Source: Leisingera aquaemixtae (GTDB taxonomy: Bacteria > Pseudomonadota > Alphaproteobacteria > Rhodobacterales > Rhodobacteraceae). Taken from it: a stretch of DNA of 64,000 bases. This document shows positions 51,020 through 59,178 of this stretch, piece after piece. The notes beneath the pieces are model-generated. The model was given only the letters and a program-made list of their open reading frames with translations, was not told the DNA's origin and ran no database searches. Within the stretch, counting starts at the first letter, position 1. Each line of letters starts with the position of its first letter. The position numbers and the translations under genes are program-made. The stretch is from the NCBI RefSeq assembly GCF_001458395.1, contig NZ_CYSR01000030.1:186001-250000 (forward strand). The letters run 5' to 3'.

Positions 51020-52342
51020 CTATTTCTCCGGGATCAGGCCCCGCGGGCTGAACCTCAACACCAGAAGCAGAATCAGGCCCATTGTGAACAGCCGCATATG
51101 CGAGGCGCTCTCCATCAGATGCCCCTTCAGCGCGCTGCCCTCGGCCATGCCAGAGGTCACCAGCTCCATCAGCAGGATACCCATCGGCTCCACTTTGATC
51201 CAGAAGAACCAGATCAGCATGCCGCCCAGCACCGCGCCGAAGTTGTTGCCGGAACCGCCGACGATCACCATCACCCAAATCAGGAAGGTGAAGCGCAGCG
51301 GGTTGTAGGTGCCCGGAGTCATCTGGCTGTCCAGCGTGGTCATCATCGCGCCGGCAATGCCGCAGATGGCGGAGCCCAGCACGAAGATCTGCAGGTGGCG
51401 GCGGGTAACGTCCTTGCCCATCGCTTCTGCTGCCGTCTCGTTGTCGCGGATCGCGCGCATCATCCGGCCCCAGGGGCTTTTCAGCGCCATCTGCGCCATC
51501 CACAGAAGCGCCAGCAGCACCACCGCGAACATCACCGCATAACCCGCCTTCACGTAAACGGTCGAGGCGGTGACGGGGTCCATGCCCCAGCTTGCCGCAC
51601 GCTCCACAAAGGACGGATCGTTTTGCAGATCGACCTCATAGGGCAGCGGACGGGGCAGGCCGACCACGTTCTTCACGCCGCGCGACAGCCAGTCCTCGTT
51701 CTTCAGGACTGCGATGATGATCTCGGCAATGCCCAGCGTGGCAATCGCCAAATAGTCGGAGCGCAGGCCCAGGGCGGTCTTGCCGATCAGCCAGGCGGCA
51801 CCGGCTGCCAGCAGGCCGCCAGCGGGCCAGGCCAGCAGCACCGGCAGGCCCAGGCCGCCGATATTGCCCTGCAGCGCGGGGTTGATCGCCTCGACCGAGC
51901 CGACCGCCGGATCGAAGATCGCGCGGTAGACGAAGAAGCCCGCGATCAGCACAACGGCCAGCACCAGCGCACGCAGTTTGCCTGCGGGCATGAACTTAGT
52001 GACCATCACCGCGGCCACAACCGTCAGCGCGCCCATCACCAGCGCCATCACGATGCTGACGCCGCCCGACGCCCAGGCCGCCGGGATCACCGGTGTCGAC
52101 ACCAGCACCACGGCCAGCCCGCCAAGCGCGGTAAAGCCCATGATGCCGACGTTGAACAGCCCGGCAAAGCCCCATTGGATGTTCACCCCGATGGCCATGA
52201 TGGCCGAGATCAGCCCCATGTTCAGGATCACCAGCGCCGAGTTCCAGGAGCCGGAGAAGAACAGGAAGTCGGTCATGCCTTCCAGAAGGATCATCACGCC
52301 GACAAAGACGAAAAGAAGGGTATGTTTCATGGTGTCGGTCAT
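51020..52342 (-). CDS. livM: Branched-chain amino acid-type ABC permease LivM
   Basis: A 440-residue inner-membrane permease with about ten transmembrane helices. GLFNVGIMGFTALGGL and the EAA-like cytoplasmic loop (WGRMMRAIRDNETAAEAMG) are typical of LivM. It pairs with LivH to form the channel of a high-affinity uptake system for branched-chain or related hydrophobic amino acids. It is slightly longer than E. coli LivM (425). The start overlaps the livH stop (52339-52342, ATGA). It is the last transport gene of the operon. Confidence 0.93.
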   Translation of the reverse strand: MTDTMKHTLLFVFVGVMILLEGMTDFLFFSGSWNSALVILNMGLISAIMAIGVNIQWGFAGLFNVGIMGFTALGGLAVVLVSTPVIPAAWASGGVSIVMALVMGALTVVAAVMVTKFMPAGKLRALVLAVVLIAGFFVYRAIFDPAVGSVEAINPALQGNIGGLGLPVLLAWPAGGLLAAGAAWLIGKTALGLRSDYLAIATLGIAEIIIAVLKNEDWLSRGVKNVVGLPRPLPYEVDLQNDPSFVERAASWGMDPVTASTVYVKAGYAVMFAVVLLALLWMAQMALKSPWGRMMRAIRDNETAAEAMGKDVTRRHLQIFVLGSAICGIAGAMMTTLDSQMTPGTYNPLRFTFLIWVMVIVGGSGNNFGAVLGGMLIWFFWIKVEPMGILLMELVTSGMAEGSALKGHLMESASHMRLFTMGLILLLVLRFSPRGLIPEK

Positions 52343-53349
52343 ACCGCTTTCCCTTTGAAAAGGCCGGTAGGCTTGAACAGGAGGACAACAATCAGGATCG
52401 CGAAGGAAACCGCGAACTTGTAGTCGGTGCTGAGGAGCTGAACCAGCCCGTCAGGCGCCAGGCTGTCCGGCAGGCCGTAGGTCAGCACCTTCTTCCAGGC
52501 ATAGGTGATCGTCACCTCGGAGAAGGCGATGATGAACCCGCCGGCAATCGCGCCGATCGGGTTGCCAAGGCCGCCCACGATGGCGGAGGCAAAGATCGGC
52601 AGCAGCAGCTGGAAATAGGTGAACGGCTTGAACGACTTGTCGAGGCCGTAGAGCACGCCCGCAATGGTCGCCAGCGCCGCCACGATCATCCAAGTGTACA
52701 TCACCACGCGTTCCGGGTTGATGCCCGACAGCAGCGCCAGATCCTCGTTATCCGAATAGGCGCGCATCGACTTGCCGGTGCGGGTCTTGTTCAGGAACCA
52801 GAATAGCACCGCCACCACGATCACCGCGGTGACCACGGTCAGCGCTTCGGTGGTCTTGATCGCCAGGCCTTCATCCAGCCCGGTGAGCTTCTTGAAGGTC
52901 CGCGCCGAGATCACGAAGCGCTCGCCATCGGTAAAGCGCTGGTCGCCCGGCCCGATGATGAAGCGCACGATGCCGTTCATCATGAACATCACACCCAGCG
53001 AGACCATGACGAAGATCACCGGCTTTGCCTTTTGCTGGCGGTAGAACCGGTAAACGGTCTTGTCCGTGAACAGCGCCAGCGCAATGGTGCCCAGAATGCC
53101 AAACGGCAGCGCCAGCAGGGCGGTCGGCAGCGGGCCTGCGCTGAGGCCCACCGACTGGAACAGCCAGGTGAACAGGATCGTGACCATTGCGCCGAACGCC
53201 ATGGTGTCGCCATGGGCAAAGTTCGAGAACCGCAGGATCCCGTAAATCAGTGTCACCCCCAGCGCGCCAAGCGCCAGCTGGCTGCCATAGGCCAGCCCGG
53301 GGACAATCACAAAGTTGGTAAGCGCCACGAGGGCGTTGAGAAGATCCAT
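52339..53349 (-). CDS. livH: Branched-chain amino acid-type ABC permease LivH
   Basis: A 336-residue permease with about eight to nine transmembrane helices. It contains GLAYGSQLALGALGVTLIYGIL at the start, FAHGDTMAFGAM and the EAA loop region TRTGKSMRAYSDNEDLALLSGI. ATG at 53349 overlaps the stop of the upstream small secreted gene (TAATG), implying translational coupling; AAAAGG lies upstream. A longer frame from 53427 overlaps that gene extensively and is rejected. Confidence 0.93.
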   Translation of the reverse strand: MDLLNALVALTNFVIVPGLAYGSQLALGALGVTLIYGILRFSNFAHGDTMAFGAMVTILFTWLFQSVGLSAGPLPTALLALPFGILGTIALALFTDKTVYRFYRQQKAKPVIFVMVSLGVMFMMNGIVRFIIGPGDQRFTDGERFVISARTFKKLTGLDEGLAIKTTEALTVVTAVIVVAVLFWFLNKTRTGKSMRAYSDNEDLALLSGINPERVVMYTWMIVAALATIAGVLYGLDKSFKPFTYFQLLLPIFASAIVGGLGNPIGAIAGGFIIAFSEVTITYAWKKVLTYGLPDSLAPDGLVQLLSTDYKFAVSFAILIVVLLFKPTGLFKGKAV

Positions 53350-53768
53350 TAGAACACCTTTTCGCAGGGTCCGGTGAATACGCGTCTTGCATTCACGTAG
53401 TCGATGTATTTCCGGGGCTGGGTCCACAGTGTTGCCGAAAATCTGTTTTCATCGTTTGTTGTTAAAAACAGGGTTTGGCTGGCGTGTTCGTCTTCAGTAC
53501 GCGCCGTAAGCATTTTTTGCGGGGACTTGATTGTCCATTCGGCTCCAGACACGTCGATCTTGTCCAGTACTTGGCCAGCTTCGGAAACGTGTTCGACGGC
53601 GAAAATTCCAAAATTTGTTTCAACTTTTTGCGGCGGTTGTCCCGAAAATTCCAAACTGAGGCTCTCGTTTGCGCATACAGTTTCGGCTGTACAAACTTCT
53701 TTAAGCAAACAGGGCTCGGCGGAAACACCAGAAGACAGCGCGAGGTATATCGGTATAGCGATCTTCAT
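53349..53768 (-). CDS. Small secreted cysteine-containing protein within liv operon
   Basis: A 139-residue protein with a signal peptide (MKIAIPIYLALSSGVSA, cleavage near residue 17) and four cysteines in the mature part (C20, C26, C32 and C135), enough for two disulfides. I recognise no family. It sits between livF (3-base gap) and livH (stop/start overlap) on the same strand. Its sequence is visibly less GC-rich and uses more A/T-ending codons than its neighbours, which suggests later insertion. A periplasmic role, perhaps linked to the transporter, is only a guess. Confidence 0.72.
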   Translation of the reverse strand: MKIAIPIYLALSSGVSAEPCLLKEVCTAETVCANESLSLEFSGQPPQKVETNFGIFAVEHVSEAGQVLDKIDVSGAEWTIKSPQKMLTARTEDEHASQTLFLTTNDENRFSATLWTQPRKYIDYVNARRVFTGPCEKVF

Positions 53769-53771
53769 GCC

Positions 53772-54602
53772 TCACCCCCCCAGAAACGACTTGCGCACTT
53801 CGGGATCGGCCAGCAGCTCCTTGCCGGTGCCGGTAAAGGCATTGCGCCCCTGCACCAGGACATAGCCTTTGTCCGCGATCTCAAGCGCTTGCTTGGCGTT
53901 CTGCTCCACCATCAGGATCGGCAGCCCGGTGCGGGCGACCTCGATGATGCGGTCGAACAGCTCATCCATCACGATGGGGGACACACCCGCCGTCGGTTCG
54001 TCCAGCATCAGCACCTTGGGCTTGGTCATCAACGCGCGGCCCACGGCCACCTGCTGACGCTGGCCGCCGGATAGCTCACCGGCCGGCTGGTTGCGCTTGT
54101 CGCGCAGGATCGGGAACAGATCATAGACCTGCTCCATCGTGTCCCGGAAATCATCGGTGCGGATAAACGCGCCCATCTCCAGGTTCTCCTCCACCGTCAT
54201 CGAGGTGAAGATGTTGCTGGTCTGCGGTACAAAGCCCATGCCCTTGATCACCCGGTCCTGCGGGGTCAGCTGGGTGATGTCCTCGCCATCGAGCCGGACG
54301 GAGCCGGAGCGCACGTTCAGCATCCCGAACACAGCCTTCATCGCGGTCGATTTGCCGGCGCCGTTTGGGCCGACGATCACCGCGATCTCGCCCTTGTCGA
54401 CGGCAATGGTGCAGTCGTGCAGGATGTCCGGACCCTTGCCGTAGCCGCCGGTCATGGTGTCGCCGATCAGGAAGGGGCCACCCTCGACCTTGCGGACAGG
54501 GCCGCTTTTCAGATGGGCGGGCTGCATCGTGCCCACGCCTTTCAGGTTGGTGATCGAGGCGTCCTTGTTGCCGTGATCGTCCTGGTAGGGGTTGTCGCTC
54601 AT
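53772..54602 (-). CDS. livF: ABC transporter ATP-binding protein LivF
   Basis: A 276-residue ATPase of the LivF class. Walker A GPNGAGKST is at 78-86, the signature is LSGGQRQQV and Walker B is VLMLDEPTAGVSP. An extra N-terminal stretch of about 45 residues (MSDNPYQDDHGNKDASITNL onward) precedes the usual LivF start and contains no known motif. Together with LivG it powers the transporter. Its start overlaps livG's stop by four bases. Confidence 0.94.
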   Translation of the reverse strand: MSDNPYQDDHGNKDASITNLKGVGTMQPAHLKSGPVRKVEGGPFLIGDTMTGGYGKGPDILHDCTIAVDKGEIAVIVGPNGAGKSTAMKAVFGMLNVRSGSVRLDGEDITQLTPQDRVIKGMGFVPQTSNIFTSMTVEENLEMGAFIRTDDFRDTMEQVYDLFPILRDKRNQPAGELSGGQRQQVAVGRALMTKPKVLMLDEPTAGVSPIVMDELFDRIIEVARTGLPILMVEQNAKQALEIADKGYVLVQGRNAFTGTGKELLADPEVRKSFLGG

Positions 54603-55387
54603 GCGTCCGCCTCCAGCTTATCCTTGTTTTTCAGGCCAGTACCCAGATAGGCCTCGATCACATGCTCGTTCGCCTTGATCTCGTCCAGGGTGCCCTCGGC
54701 CAGCTTCTTGCCCTCGGCCATGCAGATCACCGGATCGCAAAGGCGGCCGATGAATTCCATGTCGTGCTCGATCACCACGAAGGTGTAGCCGCGCTCCTCA
54801 TTGAGGCGCTTGATCGCATCGGCGATGGTATAAAGCAGGGTGCGGTTCACGCCGGCGCCAACCTCGTCGAGGAAGACGATCTTGGCGTCCACCATCATGG
54901 TGCGGCCCAGCTCCAGCAGCTTTTTCTGGCCGCCGGACACCTGGCCTGCCTTCAGGTCCGCGATGTGGCTGATGGTCAGGAACTCCAGCACCTCGTCGGC
55001 CTTAGCCCGCAGCGCGCGTTCCTCGTCAGCGATCCGCTTGCGGCCGAACCAGGTGTTCCACAGGCTCTCCCCCGACTGCGCGCCCGGCACCATCATCAGG
55101 TTTTCCCGGCAGGTCATCGAGGAGAACTCATGCGCGATCTGGAAAGTGCGCAGCAGGCCCTTGTGGAACAGCTCATGCGGCGGCAGGCCGGTGATATCCT
55201 CACCGTCCATGGTGACCCGGCCTGAGGTCGGTTCCAGAACACCTGCGATTACGTTGAAAAGAGTGGTTTTTCCGGCACCGTTCGGGCCGATCAAACCGGT
55301 TATGGACCCCTTAGCGATTTCCAGCGAAGCGCCATCCACCGCGTGGAACCCGCCGAAGTGCTTGTGCAAGTCCTCGACGACGATCAT
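54599..55387 (-). CDS. livG: ABC transporter ATP-binding protein LivG
   Basis: A 262-residue ATPase of the LivG class: Walker A GPNGAGKT at 34-41, VSGGQKKLLELGRTM as signature, and IVFLDEVGAGVNRTL as Walker B, where the usual LDEPAAG reads LDEVGAG. The C-terminus with CMAEGKKLAEGTLDEI is characteristic. The gene follows the binding protein gene after a 100-base gap containing a strong stem-loop, so it probably belongs to the same transcript at lower level. Confidence 0.94.
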   Translation of the reverse strand: MIVVEDLHKHFGGFHAVDGASLEIAKGSITGLIGPNGAGKTTLFNVIAGVLEPTSGRVTMDGEDITGLPPHELFHKGLLRTFQIAHEFSSMTCRENLMMVPGAQSGESLWNTWFGRKRIADEERALRAKADEVLEFLTISHIADLKAGQVSGGQKKLLELGRTMMVDAKIVFLDEVGAGVNRTLLYTIADAIKRLNEERGYTFVVIEHDMEFIGRLCDPVICMAEGKKLAEGTLDEIKANEHVIEAYLGTGLKNKDKLEADA

Positions 55388-55431
55388 GTCATTACATCCC
55401 CTGCCGCAGTTTTTGCGGCGTTTTTAATTTG

Positions 55432-55460
55432 GAACAGCCCGGGCGAAACCCGGGCTGTTC
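55432..55460 (-). terminator. Stem-loop between binding-protein gene and livG
   Basis: GAACAGCCCGGG and CCCGGGCTGTTC pair perfectly over 12 bp with a five-base loop, 27 bases after the binding-protein stop. On the minus (transcribed) strand no T-run follows, so it is more likely a 3'-end protecting or partial-termination element that raises binding-protein mRNA over the transporter genes. A smaller GCCGCA/TGCGGC stem follows at 55403-55418. Confidence 0.65.
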
Positions 55461-55486
55461 TTTTTTGGTTGCTTTTCCGTTGCTTA

Positions 55487-56680
55487 TCAGCGGAAGCGAA
55501 GGGTTTCGTTTTTGCCGTCCTTCACTTCGATCTCGCGGTAGGAGCCTGCGCTCTCACCCGGGCCGATCAGCTCAACGCCGGTTGCGCCCTGGTAGTCGAT
55601 CTCACCGCCAGCGGCGAGGATTTCCAGCGCCTTGCCCAGCTCGCCCGGGTTGATCGGCTCGCCCGGCGCGTTTGCCACGTCCAGGATTTTGCCGACATAA
55701 TCCGCCGGGTTGGTGGAGTTGGCAGCCTGCATCGCCAGCAGGAACAGCGCCGCCGCGTCATAGGATTCAGACGCATAGGCGGAGGTGCCGTCAAAGCCGC
55801 GCTCTTTTGCCATTTCGGCAAAGATTTCCGCGCCCTTGCTGTCGGAACCGGCAATCTGGCCGAAGGAGCCGTCCAGATCCGGGCCGACGTTCTGGGGCAG
55901 GGTGTCGCCGATCATGCCGCCGGGCAGGCCAAAGGTTTCAAACGCGCCGGAATCCAGCGCGCCCTGGATGATGCCCAGGCCGCCCTGGTCCAGATAGCCC
56001 GCAACCACCAGAATGTCGCCGCCAGCCGAGGCCAGCGCGCCGACTTCAGCGGAATAGTCGCCCTTGCCATCTTCATGCGCGGTCACGATGGTGACTTCGC
56101 CGCCAACCTCTTCGAAGGAGGTTTTGATCGCGTCAGCCAGGCCCTTGCCATAGTCGTTGTTGGTGTAGGTCAGCGCGATCGAGTTGATGCCGCGCTCCTT
56201 CAGGATCTCGGCCATCACCTGGCCTTCGCGCGCGTCCGATGGTGAGGTGCGGAAGAACAGGCCGTTGTCTTCCATGGACGACAGGCCGGGCGAGGTGGCC
56301 GACGGCGAGATCATCACCATGCCGTTCGGAATCGCCACGTTCTGCAGGATGGCACCGGTCACACCGGAGCAGTCGCCGCCGATGATGCCGTTCACGCCCT
56401 CTGCCACCAGCTTTTCGCCGTTTGCCACTGCCAGGCCGTTGTCGATGCAGCCGGTGTCAGCGCGGACCGGGGTCACGGTGGCGCTGTCCAAAAGCTTGCC
56501 TGACTTGGTGACCTCTTCCATGGCCAGATCGGCGCCGGCACCCATGGCCGGGGCCAGCGATTCAATCGGGCCGGTGAAGCCGAACAGCACGCCCAGTTTC
56601 ACTTCCTTCGCGTGGCCGCCGGCAAATGCGGTGCCAGCGGTCAGCGCAACAGCCGCGGTGGCCATCAGCAGTTTTTTCAT
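55487..56680 (-). CDS. Branched-chain amino acid-type ABC substrate-binding protein
   Basis: A 397-residue periplasmic binding protein of the LivJ/receptor-ligand family (Peripla_BP_6). The signal peptide is MKKLLMATAAVALTAGTAFA. The mature N-terminus KEVKLGVLFGFTGPIESLA and the region NGIIGGDCSGVTGAILQ are typical. Two cysteines (in DTGCID and GGDCSG) probably form the family disulfide. Ligand could be Leu/Ile/Val or another amino acid or amide. GGGAGTTCTCAA-like sequence precedes the ATG at 56680; the longer frame to 56731 is rejected because it would mask the signal peptide. Confidence 0.93.
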   Translation of the reverse strand: MKKLLMATAAVALTAGTAFAGGHAKEVKLGVLFGFTGPIESLAPAMGAGADLAMEEVTKSGKLLDSATVTPVRADTGCIDNGLAVANGEKLVAEGVNGIIGGDCSGVTGAILQNVAIPNGMVMISPSATSPGLSSMEDNGLFFRTSPSDAREGQVMAEILKERGINSIALTYTNNDYGKGLADAIKTSFEEVGGEVTIVTAHEDGKGDYSAEVGALASAGGDILVVAGYLDQGGLGIIQGALDSGAFETFGLPGGMIGDTLPQNVGPDLDGSFGQIAGSDSKGAEIFAEMAKERGFDGTSAYASESYDAAALFLLAMQAANSTNPADYVGKILDVANAPGEPINPGELGKALEILAAGGEIDYQGATGVELIGPGESAGSYREIEVKDGKNETLRFR

Positions 56681-56869
56681 TTGAGAACTCCCATTGTTGG
56701 AACAAAAATGTTCACATCGGACCCTAGGCAAGCCGGTTGAAAAAGAAAAGTCTTATTGAACCGGAACAATTTTCCTCGGGCCGCCTGTTTCGCGCTGCTC
56801 CTCCTCTTGATCCCCGGATGCAGCGCCGGCGTGGATTTACCGCGGAATCAGCAGAAGGAAAAGACCTCA

Positions 56870-57973
56870 ATGTTACAGCTGCTTCGCCCCGTGACGCTTG
56901 CCCTGGCGCTGATGGCGGTTTGCACGGCCGCGCGTGCAGAAACTCTCTCCAGCAGCCAGGGAACGCTGCGCGTCACCCGGATGGCTGCGGGGTTTGATGT
57001 GCCCTGGGCGTTTGCGTTTCTGCCGGACGGCGGCCTGTTGGTGACAGAGCGGGACGGCCAGCTGTTCCATGTGCAGGGCGGGCAAAAGCAGCGCGTCAGC
57101 GGCACGCCGGCAGTGGCCGCCGAGGGGCAGGGCGGGCTGCTGGATGTCATGGTGCCGCGCGACTTTGCCAGCAGCCGCGAGGTTTTCCTGACCTACGCCA
57201 AGCGCCAGGGGCGCGGGGCCGGCACCGCCCTGGCCGTTGGCAAGCTCAGCCGGGACACTGCACAGCTGACCGGTGTCAGGCTGCTGTTCGAGGCCGCGCC
57301 TGGGTCCCGCGGCGGCCGGCATTTCGGCGCCCGCGTGGTGGAGGCGCGCGACGGCACCCTGTTCCTTTCGCTGGGGGAGCGCGGCGACCGCCCCAGCGCC
57401 CAGAACCTGCGGCTGCACCAGGGATCGGTGGTGCGGATCAACCGCGACGGCACGGTGCCCGCCAGCAACCCGTTTACCGGCAGGCAGGACGCCCAGCCGG
57501 AAATCTGGTCCTACGGGCACCGGAACCCGCAGGGCATGGCGCTGGACCTGCAAGGCGACCTGTGGGTCGCTGAACACGGCGCCAAGGGCGGTGATGAGGT
57601 CAACCGTGTCCGCAAGGGCGCCAATTACGGCTGGCCGGTGATCTCCTACGGGCGCCATTACTCCGGCGCGCGGATCGGCGAGGGCACCGCCAAACCCGGC
57701 ATGGAGCAGCCGCAGTGGTACTGGGACCCCTCCATCGCGCCCTCCGGCATGATGATATATTCCGGCCGCATGTGGCCTGAGTGGCGCGGCGATGTTTTCG
57801 TCGGCTCGCTGAAGTTCGACTACATCGCCCGCCTGTCAGGTGCGCCCCTGAAGGAGGTGGAGCAATTGCAAAGCAGCGAGACAGGCCGCATCCGCGACGT
57901 GCAGGAAGCGCCCGATGGCAGCATCTGGTTCGCCTCGGAAACGGAGGGCGCGGTTTTCAGACTGTCCCGTTAG
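56870..57973 (+). CDS. PQQ-dependent aldose sugar dehydrogenase family protein
   Basis: A 367-residue exported beta-propeller protein of the soluble glucose/sorbosone dehydrogenase family (GSDH, YliI-like), which oxidises aldoses with pyrroloquinoline quinone. The signal peptide is MLQLLRPVTLALALMAVCTAARA. Motifs include GFDVPWAFAFLPDGGLLVTER, GERGDRPSAQNL, YGHRNPQGMALD and EHGAKGGDEVN with the expected active-site histidine and calcium-binding region. GAAGGAAAAG precedes ATG 56870. An in-frame TTG start at 56756 would add 38 residues with a lipoprotein-like signal (see findings). Confidence 0.88.
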   Translation: MLQLLRPVTLALALMAVCTAARAETLSSSQGTLRVTRMAAGFDVPWAFAFLPDGGLLVTERDGQLFHVQGGQKQRVSGTPAVAAEGQGGLLDVMVPRDFASSREVFLTYAKRQGRGAGTALAVGKLSRDTAQLTGVRLLFEAAPGSRGGRHFGARVVEARDGTLFLSLGERGDRPSAQNLRLHQGSVVRINRDGTVPASNPFTGRQDAQPEIWSYGHRNPQGMALDLQGDLWVAEHGAKGGDEVNRVRKGANYGWPVISYGRHYSGARIGEGTAKPGMEQPQWYWDPSIAPSGMMIYSGRMWPEWRGDVFVGSLKFDYIARLSGAPLKEVEQLQSSETGRIRDVQEAPDGSIWFASETEGAVFRLSR

Positions 57974-57993
57974 ACAGAGCTGTCTGCAGCCGT

Positions 57994-58998
57994 TCAGGCC
58001 TTATACGCCGCCGCCTTGCTGCCGCGCTCGCGGTAGGGGGTGGTGTCGTAATGGGCGCGGTAGCATTTGGAGAAATGCGACGGCGAGGCAAAGCCGCAGG
58101 CCAGCGCCACGTTGATCACGCTCATGTCGGTCTGCATCAAGAGGTTGCGCGCCTTCTGCAGCCGCAGCTCCATGTAATAGCGCTTGGGCGAGCGGTTCAG
58201 GTAGCGGCGGAACAGCCGCTCCAGCTGGCGGGTCGACATGCCCACGTCCTGCGCCAGGATCGACGGGCTTATCGGCTCTTCGATGTTGGCTTCCATCATC
58301 TGGATCACCATCGACAGCTTGGGGTGGCGCACGCCGATCCGGGTCGGGATCGACAGACGCTGGGTGTCCTGGTCGGTGCGGATCGAGGAATAGATCAGCT
58401 GGTCCGCCACCGCATTCGCCAGTTCCTCGCCGTGGTCGTTGGCAATCAGCTTAAGCATCAGGTCGATCGACGATGTGCCCCCGGCGGTGGACACCCGGTT
58501 GCCGTCGATAACAAACACCGATTTGGTCAGGTCGACTTCGTCGAACTCCTCGGCAAAGCTGTCGGCGTTTTCCCAATGGATGGTGGCCCGTTTGCCGTCC
58601 AGCAGCCCGGCTTTGGCCATGGTATAAGAGGCCGTGCACAACCCGCCCACGGTCAGCCCCTTGCGGGCCTCGCGGCGCAGCCAGGCCAGCAGTTTCTTGG
58701 TTGTGGCCTCCTGCACGTCAATGCCGGAGCACAGCATCACTACGTCGTCGCGGCGCAGCTCGATCAGATCGTCATCCAGATGAAACGTGGTTCCGGCAGA
58801 GCAGGTAACATTCTCGCCGCCTTCGCCCACCAGGGTCCAGGAGTACATGTCCTCGCCATACATCCGGTTTGCGATCCGCAGGCACTCGACAGCCGATGCA
58901 AAGGACAGCATCGTGAACTTGTCGAGCAGCACAAAGACAAACCTTCTCGGCTGGCCGGCTTCAAATCCAGAATCAGCAGGCTTGCGTGACGTCTGCAT
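57994..58998 (-). CDS. GlxA-family AraC-type transcriptional regulator
   Basis: A 334-residue regulator with an N-terminal DJ-1/PfpI-like domain (about 20-195, RRFVFVLLDKFTMLSFASAVECLRIANRM) and a C-terminal AraC helix-turn-helix pair (about 230-330, DVGMSTRQLERLFRRYL and ALACGFASPSHFSKCYRAHY). The cysteine at GLCTASYT sits where DJ-1-type enzymes have a nucleophile, but regulators of this class use the pocket for ligand sensing. It resembles regulators of quaternary-amine catabolism such as GbdR, but the ligand is not certain. GAAGGA precedes ATG 58998. It is divergent from the DAHP synthase gene. Confidence 0.88.
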   Translation of the reverse strand: MQTSRKPADSGFEAGQPRRFVFVLLDKFTMLSFASAVECLRIANRMYGEDMYSWTLVGEGGENVTCSAGTTFHLDDDLIELRRDDVVMLCSGIDVQEATTKKLLAWLRREARKGLTVGGLCTASYTMAKAGLLDGKRATIHWENADSFAEEFDEVDLTKSVFVIDGNRVSTAGGTSSIDLMLKLIANDHGEELANAVADQLIYSSIRTDQDTQRLSIPTRIGVRHPKLSMVIQMMEANIEEPISPSILAQDVGMSTRQLERLFRRYLNRSPKRYYMELRLQKARNLLMQTDMSVINVALACGFASPSHFSKCYRAHYDTTPYRERGSKAAAYKA

Positions 58999-59178
58999 GG
59001 CGGGGTCCTTCAAGAAACAAGTCGGGCCGCGGGAGCGGGCTCCGCGGCAGGTCAGAAAACCGTGTTCACAGGATGGACGCCGGGTCAAGTAGGCGCAATT
59101 CTAAACTGGCCTCCAAGGTGCGGATTTTGTATAGAGCTTCCAATAATTTCTAAAGTCCTCTGATGCGGAGAAAAAGTC

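Noticed and set aside
50997-51503. N-terminal extension of the DUF2306 gene into livM
   Set aside because: livM occupies this DNA with clear permease sequence; the extension has no hydrophobic pattern or ribosome site.
57994-58998. Naming the GlxA-family regulator GbdR (glycine betaine regulator)
   Set aside because: The domain structure fits, but many GlxA-type regulators share it and no betaine genes are adjacent, so the specific name is not supported.
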